Part shown: piece after piece, positions 59,720 to 64,000 of the stretch
How the letters are laid out: each line of letters opens with the position of its first letter
Numbering within the stretch: position 1 is the stretch's first letter
Origin: CAYLJJ01 sp964384025
Lineage (GTDB): Bacteria > Myxococcota_A > Bradymonadia > UBA7976 > UBA1532
Direction of reading: 5' to 3'
Length of the DNA stretch: 64,000 nt
Assembly (NCBI GenBank): GCA_964384025.1
Contig: CAYLJJ010000002.1
Coordinates: 158,711-222,710, forward strand
The notes under the pieces: model-generated
Seen by the model: only the letters and a program-made list of their open reading frames with translations
What the model was told of the DNA's origin: nothing
Databases searched by the model: none
Made by a program: the position numbers and the translations under genes

Positions 59720-62392
59720 GTGCGCTTGGAGAGAAAGCCGCTCCTTTGGTTGGGGTTTGCGCTGGTTGGAGGTTCCGCCCTCTGGCTCATGTGGCCCTAC
59801 TGGGGCTACACCGTAGATGACGCCGCCATCTCCTATGCCTATGCTCGCAACTGGGCTGGGGGCCTGGGCTGGGTCCACTGCGTTGGCGCTGAGCCTGTAG
59901 AGGGTTTCTCCAACCCAAGCTGGGTGCTGCTCTTGGCGGGGCTCCACGCTCTGGGCTTGCCGATCCCCTTGCTCGCCAAGCTCCTCTCTCTGTTCTTTGC
60001 CCAGGGCAGTTTGTTACTCAGCTTTTTGCTGCCCTCTCGACTCCTCGATCGCTCCCTCCACCTCCGTGATCTGTTGGCTCCTCTCTGGTTGGCCAGCGCC
60101 CCTGTCTTTGGCATCTGGAGCTTGGCGGGTCTGGAGAACGCCCTCTTTCTTTTTTTGATCCTGGCGGCCCTCTACAGCAGCTTAGGCGAACGATATCTCC
60201 TAAGCGCGTTCCTCCTCCTCGCTCTGGCTCTCAGTAGACCCGAGGGTCTGCTCTATGCCCTTCCCTTTGCTCTCTGGCGAGGGAGCAAGCTGGGGGAGCC
60301 TGAGAGTCGTCGCGCCTTTTTGCTCTCAGCTCTGATCTTGGGCTTGGGAGGGGGGCTCTTCCTCCTCTGGCGTTGGCAGAGCTTCGGAGAGTGGCTGCCC
60401 AACACCGCCATCAAGGTGGAAGCTCAGCAGAGCGAGCTGCCTTTCTATCATCCTGACTCCAACGGCGGGCTCTATATCCAAGACTATTTTAGACGCTGGC
60501 ACCTGCGCTCGCTCCTCCCTATCGCTCTCTTTGCCCTCTTCCCACGACGGCGACGGGCTCAACGTCTACTCCTGGGGGGCTTGATGGCAGTGGTCCTTTT
60601 CTTTCCCCTCTACGCTGGAGGGGATTGGATGAAGGAGTTTCGCTTTCTCTATCCGGTGCCTGCACTCCTCGGTATCGCCTTTGTGTTGGGTTTGGAGTCT
60701 CTAGAGGCTCTTATCGCTCCCCGACTCCCTCGCCGTCTTATCCCTTACCTGGGCCTCTCAGGAGCGCTCCTTGTTCTCCTACCTGGAGTTCGAGGGCGGC
60801 TACGTCGTCTCCACAGGCACCCCAAGCCCGCTTGGTCGATGGAGGATAATGCTCGAGCTGCTCTGGCCTTTCAGCGCCTACAGGCCCATATCGGCGAGGG
60901 GCAGCGCTCTGTGCTGCTCCCAGATTTGGGAGCGCCCATCTGGTACAGCGATCTGATGATCCATGATCTGGGCAGCCTCGCCAATCGCCCGCTGGCGCGT
61001 CTATCCAATCAAGAGAGAGCCCTCAGCTTTGTCTACGGAGAGCTGCGCCCTGACTTTGTGATCGCCGCCGCCGTTTGGCGAGATCATCGTGTGATTTTTG
61101 AAGCCGCTCCCTTGGAGCAGGGCTACTATGAGATGGATCGTGGTCCTGAGTTTCCTCACTGGGACTTTGGTATAGCGCGGGTACGGCGAGAGCTGATCGT
61201 CGAGGAGGTCCCCCCCAGCCTCAACCATCCCGAGCGGAGGCTGGGGAAGCTGCGTATCCTTGGCGCTGATCCTCTGCCTGGGCAGATCAGCCCAGGGGCC
61301 ACCATTCATCTGAACCTCTACGCGATGGCGCAGAGACGCTTACGACGTAAAACTCAACTCTCTGTCGTTCTGCTCAAGCCCAGAGCCGAGGGAGAGTGGA
61401 GGCCCCTTAAAGAGATCCCTCTTGAGTCCGCCTATGGTTTGGTCCCAGTCAAGAGTTGGATCCCTGGAGACGTGATCCATCTGCGGGCTGAGATCCAACT
61501 CCCAAAGGAGCCTGGAGCCCTTCGGTTGGCGCTAAAGGCTCAAAACAGGCGAGGTCCCCTCAAAGGAGCGAAGCCGCAGTATCCCTTGATGGAGTTTGAG
61601 TTGCTGGAGGGGGCTTCCGCCTTTGAGTTGGAGCTGGAGGCCTTGAGCTTTGCTTTAAAGAGAGGAGATCTGGGGGAAGCTATGCTTCATTGGCGTCAGG
61701 CTCGCGGGCTCCTACCTCCCCGCGCTCGTCCCCTGTTTCCCGAACAGTTTGCCAAAAAACATCTTCAGGAACAGCAACAGCCCAGCCTTGAGGAGCAGAG
61801 AGTGGCTGAGGAGCCTTCAGAGGCTGAGCTAAAGGCCCTTATACTCAGCCGAACTGAACCCTCCCAGCAAGCAGCTTTGGAGGCTGCTTATCTGGAGTTG
61901 CTTCAGGCGCACTGTCGAGAGGCCAAGCCCTGGTTGGAGTCTGATCCGATGATCTCTTGGCGCCGTTGGCGTTGGGTTCAGGAGCGGAGGCGGCTGCGTT
62001 GTGGCTTTGAGGGGCAGCTCTCCCAAGCGCTGGTTCAGAGAGGCGGTCTCCTTGACCTCCTGAGGGCGGCGACCTTGCTCCCCGAAAATGTTCAGCTTCG
62101 AGGAGAAGCTGAAGCTCGACGACGTGAAGCTCCTCCAGGGGAGGATCAGCGCCTGCGGCTTCAAGAGCAGAGCCGCCTTAAGGCCCGCGCCTTTCATCTG
62201 GCTCCCAGCGCTCAGAGCTTGGGAAGCGTGATGCAAGCATGGCTGGAGGAGGAACGACCCTGGCTCGCGCTGCGCCTCTGCCAAAACGCCGCTACGCTCT
62301 GCGCCGAAGGAGAGAACCCTAAGATCAGAGAGCGGGCTCAGAGAGCATGGGGAGCTGCGCTTACAACGGCCCCTGATGAGCGGGAGCGTTGA
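59720..62392 (+). CDS. GT-C-like polytopic membrane protein
   Basis: 890 residues from a GTG start. The first half has about ten membrane helices, with an early periplasmic loop motif GYTVDDAAISYAYARNWAGGLGWVHCVG (the Asp-Asp typical of lipid-sugar-using GT-C glycosyltransferases of the PMT/ArnT type), EGFSNPSWVLLLAGLHALG, and SRPEGLLYALPFALWRG. From about residue 380 the protein is soluble, with beta-rich and then long helical regions (about 620-880) not typical of the family. Likely transfers a polyprenyl-linked sugar to a surface acceptor; acceptor unknown. Stop overlaps the next start. Confidence 0.75.
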   Translation: MRLERKPLLWLGFALVGGSALWLMWPYWGYTVDDAAISYAYARNWAGGLGWVHCVGAEPVEGFSNPSWVLLLAGLHALGLPIPLLAKLLSLFFAQGSLLLSFLLPSRLLDRSLHLRDLLAPLWLASAPVFGIWSLAGLENALFLFLILAALYSSLGERYLLSAFLLLALALSRPEGLLYALPFALWRGSKLGEPESRRAFLLSALILGLGGGLFLLWRWQSFGEWLPNTAIKVEAQQSELPFYHPDSNGGLYIQDYFRRWHLRSLLPIALFALFPRRRRAQRLLLGGLMAVVLFFPLYAGGDWMKEFRFLYPVPALLGIAFVLGLESLEALIAPRLPRRLIPYLGLSGALLVLLPGVRGRLRRLHRHPKPAWSMEDNARAALAFQRLQAHIGEGQRSVLLPDLGAPIWYSDLMIHDLGSLANRPLARLSNQERALSFVYGELRPDFVIAAAVWRDHRVIFEAAPLEQGYYEMDRGPEFPHWDFGIARVRRELIVEEVPPSLNHPERRLGKLRILGADPLPGQISPGATIHLNLYAMAQRRLRRKTQLSVVLLKPRAEGEWRPLKEIPLESAYGLVPVKSWIPGDVIHLRAEIQLPKEPGALRLALKAQNRRGPLKGAKPQYPLMEFELLEGASAFELELEALSFALKRGDLGEAMLHWRQARGLLPPRARPLFPEQFAKKHLQEQQQPSLEEQRVAEEPSEAELKALILSRTEPSQQAALEAAYLELLQAHCREAKPWLESDPMISWRRWRWVQERRRLRCGFEGQLSQALVQRGGLLDLLRAATLLPENVQLRGEAEARRREAPPGEDQRLRLQEQSRLKARAFHLAPSAQSLGSVMQAWLEEERPWLALRLCQNAATLCAEGENPKIRERAQRAWGAALTTAPDERER

Positions 62393-63243
62393 TGGAGCGC
62401 GGTAACCTCAGCGAGAGGCTCATACTCTGGATCTTTGCTCTGCTCATCTTTGGCTCCTTCTTGGGCAGCCTCCTAAAGGAAGCTCGGATGGTGGCTTGGA
62501 GTCCCATCTTTTTCTCCCTGGCTTGGTTGTTTCTCACCGTTCTCCACGAACTGGGGCACGCCTGGATGACCCGACGCCTGGGTTGGCGACTGCCCGAAGT
62601 GGTCATTGGCATCGGTCCTCTATGGCGTCGCTTCTCTTGGCGAGAGACAGAGGTGGAGATCCGACGCATCCCCATCTCTGGATATATCGTCGCCATCCCC
62701 CACCCCCGCCACTTGAGCCGTCTCAGCCATGCGCTCATCGCCGCCGCAGGTCCAGGCGCTGAGCTGCTCATCTTAGGGCTGATCTGGCTTATCTTGGGAG
62801 AGAGCTTTCTGGAGACGCGAGAGGAGCTTCTCCATATCGCGCTTCAGAGCACAGCTCTGGCTGCGGCCTTGGGGGCAGGGTTCAATCTGCTCCCCATCAC
62901 CTTCTCCTCAGGGGCCCACAGTGATGGTAAGAATCTGCTCATGAGCCCCTTCCTCAGCCGAGAGGACTTCGAAGATAAGATGGCGCTCCGTGAGCTGCTT
63001 CAACTGAAAACTTTGGCTGAACATCAGGCTTATACCGAGCTGATCAAGCTCGCCGAGGAGATCTCAGGGCGTTATCCCAGCGCTCTCTCACCCCATCTGG
63101 TTATCGCTCAGGCTCTGGTCGAGCTGGGGCGACGGGAGGAGGCCCTCTTTCTCTTAAGAGCGTTGACCTTAGAGCAGAGGCGACCCACCGGATGGAGGGT
63201 GCAAGCTGAAGAGGCCCTGGCCAACCTCAGGGCTCAGCGCTGA
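62392..63243 (+). CDS. M50-like intramembrane zinc protease with helical tail
   Basis: 283 residues; ATG overlaps the upstream stop (TGATG) with GGGAG upstream. Membrane helices near 8-28 and 36-50 lead into LTVLHELGHAW (His52, Glu53, His56), the S2P-type HExxH. A distal NLLPITFSSGAHSDGKNLL (about 168-186) resembles the NxxPxxxxDG motif. A TPR-like helical tail (about 205-280) follows. Probably a regulated intramembrane protease or a membrane peptidase. It overlaps the convergent collagen-like gene by 17 bp. Confidence 0.8.
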   Translation: MERGNLSERLILWIFALLIFGSFLGSLLKEARMVAWSPIFFSLAWLFLTVLHELGHAWMTRRLGWRLPEVVIGIGPLWRRFSWRETEVEIRRIPISGYIVAIPHPRHLSRLSHALIAAAGPGAELLILGLIWLILGESFLETREELLHIALQSTALAAALGAGFNLLPITFSSGAHSDGKNLLMSPFLSREDFEDKMALRELLQLKTLAEHQAYTELIKLAEEISGRYPSALSPHLVIAQALVELGRREEALFLLRALTLEQRRPTGWRVQAEEALANLRAQR

Positions 63244-64000
63244 AGACCTCCCAGAAACCAGGCAGACGCGCATAGTTATTACAGAAGCTAAGCTCCCTGA
63301 CCTCCTCTGGTCCACCCGGTGCCAGAGGAGAAACGACCTTGGCAAACCAAGCATAACGGTCTTCGGGGAGCGCGGTATTTTCGGCTCTAGAGACGATCTG
63401 GGTTGAGATAGAGAGGTCAAGTTGAGCGCCTGGCAATAGATTGCTGTTAACCTCTGTCAGCTCTCCGACCCGAAAAGAGTCCCCAAAGCGCTCAATCCCA
63501 CAGTTTTCATCCATAAAAATCACCGACTCCGGGACCGCCCTGATGACAACATGAAGGTGTTGAGCAGGAAGCCCTCCCACATTGCTGATGCGCACTCTGA
63601 ACTCAGGACCATAGTCTTCTCCACGACGGTCTACTCGCTCTAAGAGTGCATCAGCGCTTAATTCTGTCAGTTCGATATCAAGGCTCTGGCCTGGATCCAA
63701 ACGGCAGCGAAAGTTACCCTCTTCATCACAGTGGGCGAGGGTATCTCCTGGACAAGCACGGTAGTCGCCATCACCACACTCCATGATCGTGTTGCAGTTG
63801 GAGACCTCCGGCCAGCACCCCCCTTCATAGGTTCCCAATTCATCACAATATTGAGGAGTATCCACTGGGCAGCAGTAGTGCCCACCATGGCGATCCCAAG
63901 CTGAGGTGTAGCCATCTCGACACTCTCCAGGCTCTCCTGCGGCGCCCGCTTGGCCTCCAGCACCCGCTTGGCCTCCAGCACCCGCTTGGCCTCCAGCACC
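63227..64000 (-). CDS. Secreted collagen-like/Cys-rich protein (5' end outside window)
   Basis: The frame is open to the right edge, so the gene continues upstream of the window. The visible N-terminal part is collagen-like Gly-x-y triplets (GAGGQAGAGGQA, then GAAGEPGEC), followed by a Cys-rich segment (CRDGYTSAWDRHGGHYCCP, CDELGTYEGGCWP, CNTIMECGDGDYRACPGDTLAHCDEEG). The C-terminal 150 residues form a CARDB-like beta-sandwich (FRVRISNVGGLPAQHLHVVI, GELTEVNSNLLPGAQLDLSI, FCNNYARL). An apparent GTG start at 63865 is internal. Probable surface protein or lipoprotein. Confidence 0.7.
   Translation of the reverse strand, partial: GAGGQAGAGGQAGAGGQAGAAGEPGECRDGYTSAWDRHGGHYCCPVDTPQYCDELGTYEGGCWPEVSNCNTIMECGDGDYRACPGDTLAHCDEEGNFRCRLDPGQSLDIELTELSADALLERVDRRGEDYGPEFRVRISNVGGLPAQHLHVVIRAVPESVIFMDENCGIERFGDSFRVGELTEVNSNLLPGAQLDLSISTQIVSRAENTALPEDRYAWFAKVVSPLAPGGPEEVRELSFCNNYARLPGFWEVFSAEP
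63949..64000 (-). repeat. 18-bp tandem repeat encoding collagen-like triplets
   Basis: Nearly three perfect copies of an 18-bp unit (cttggcctccagcacccg on the plus strand) run to the window edge and encode GAGGQA. Perfect identity between copies indicates recent expansion or slippage. Confidence 0.9.

Overview
The window most likely comes from a Myxococcota-type bacterium, perhaps Bradymonadia or an uncultivated relative. The reasons are two secreted proteins with MYXO-CTERM-like C-terminal tails (Gly/Cys patch, hydrophobic helix, Arg cluster), several large Cys-rich lipoproteins with LxxC lipoboxes, an FHA-type sigma-54 activator, a giant thrombospondin-type-3 repeat protein, moderate-to-high GC, and dense operons with ATGA or TTGA stop/start overlaps. 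No rRNA, tRNA or CRISPR array was seen. The organism assignment is inference.

Layout. 1-2.3 kb: end of an M18 aminopeptidase and an extensin-C/LAS-type lipoprotein. 2.3-11.8 kb: a 3183-residue secreted calcium-binding repeat protein on the minus strand. 12.5-16.8 kb: a Cys-rich repeat lipoprotein. 16.9-20.5 kb: a sigma-54 activator and a membrane-anchored alpha/alpha-toroid protein. 20.6-28.5 kb (minus): a MYXO-CTERM-like surface protein, an ECF sigma/anti-sigma pair, a phospholipase-C-like protein and a metalloprotease lipoprotein.

28.6-43.0 kb is an accessory, defence-like island and the main interest. It holds a large stand-alone reverse transcriptase of Abi/UG/DRT type, a cytosolic leishmanolysin-like protease, and a four-gene conflict-system operon (Trypco2, trypsin-like protease with VMAP/CHAT-like regions, MoxR AAA+ ATPase, transmembrane vWA-like/FGE protein). 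A complete diversity-generating retroelement (DGR) follows: an HTH-helical accessory protein, Avd, template repeat (TR) and DGR reverse transcriptase. The DGR has two targets. VR1 is the last 41 codons of the transmembrane conflict-system protein. VR2 is the last 41 codons of a separate membrane-tethered FGE protein on the opposite strand. Both VRs are 124 bp, the same length as the TR. They differ from it at 13 and 16 positions, and every difference is at a TR adenine. A conserved element with a compensated hairpin lies just downstream of each VR. The simplest reading is a surface-exposed, hypermutable receptor wired to a cytoplasmic ATPase/protease effector module.

43.0-64 kb returns to more ordinary chromosome: gene remnants; a HEAT-repeat protein; a minus-strand operon of response regulator, TerB-like protein, unknown protein and WlbA-type sugar dehydrogenase; a Cys-rich lipoprotein; a small kinase; a beta-propeller-like lipoprotein; an AI-2E-family permease; a YfbK-type vWA protein; a decayed transposase region; a GT-C-like membrane protein; an M50-like protease; and the end of a collagen-like protein running off the window.
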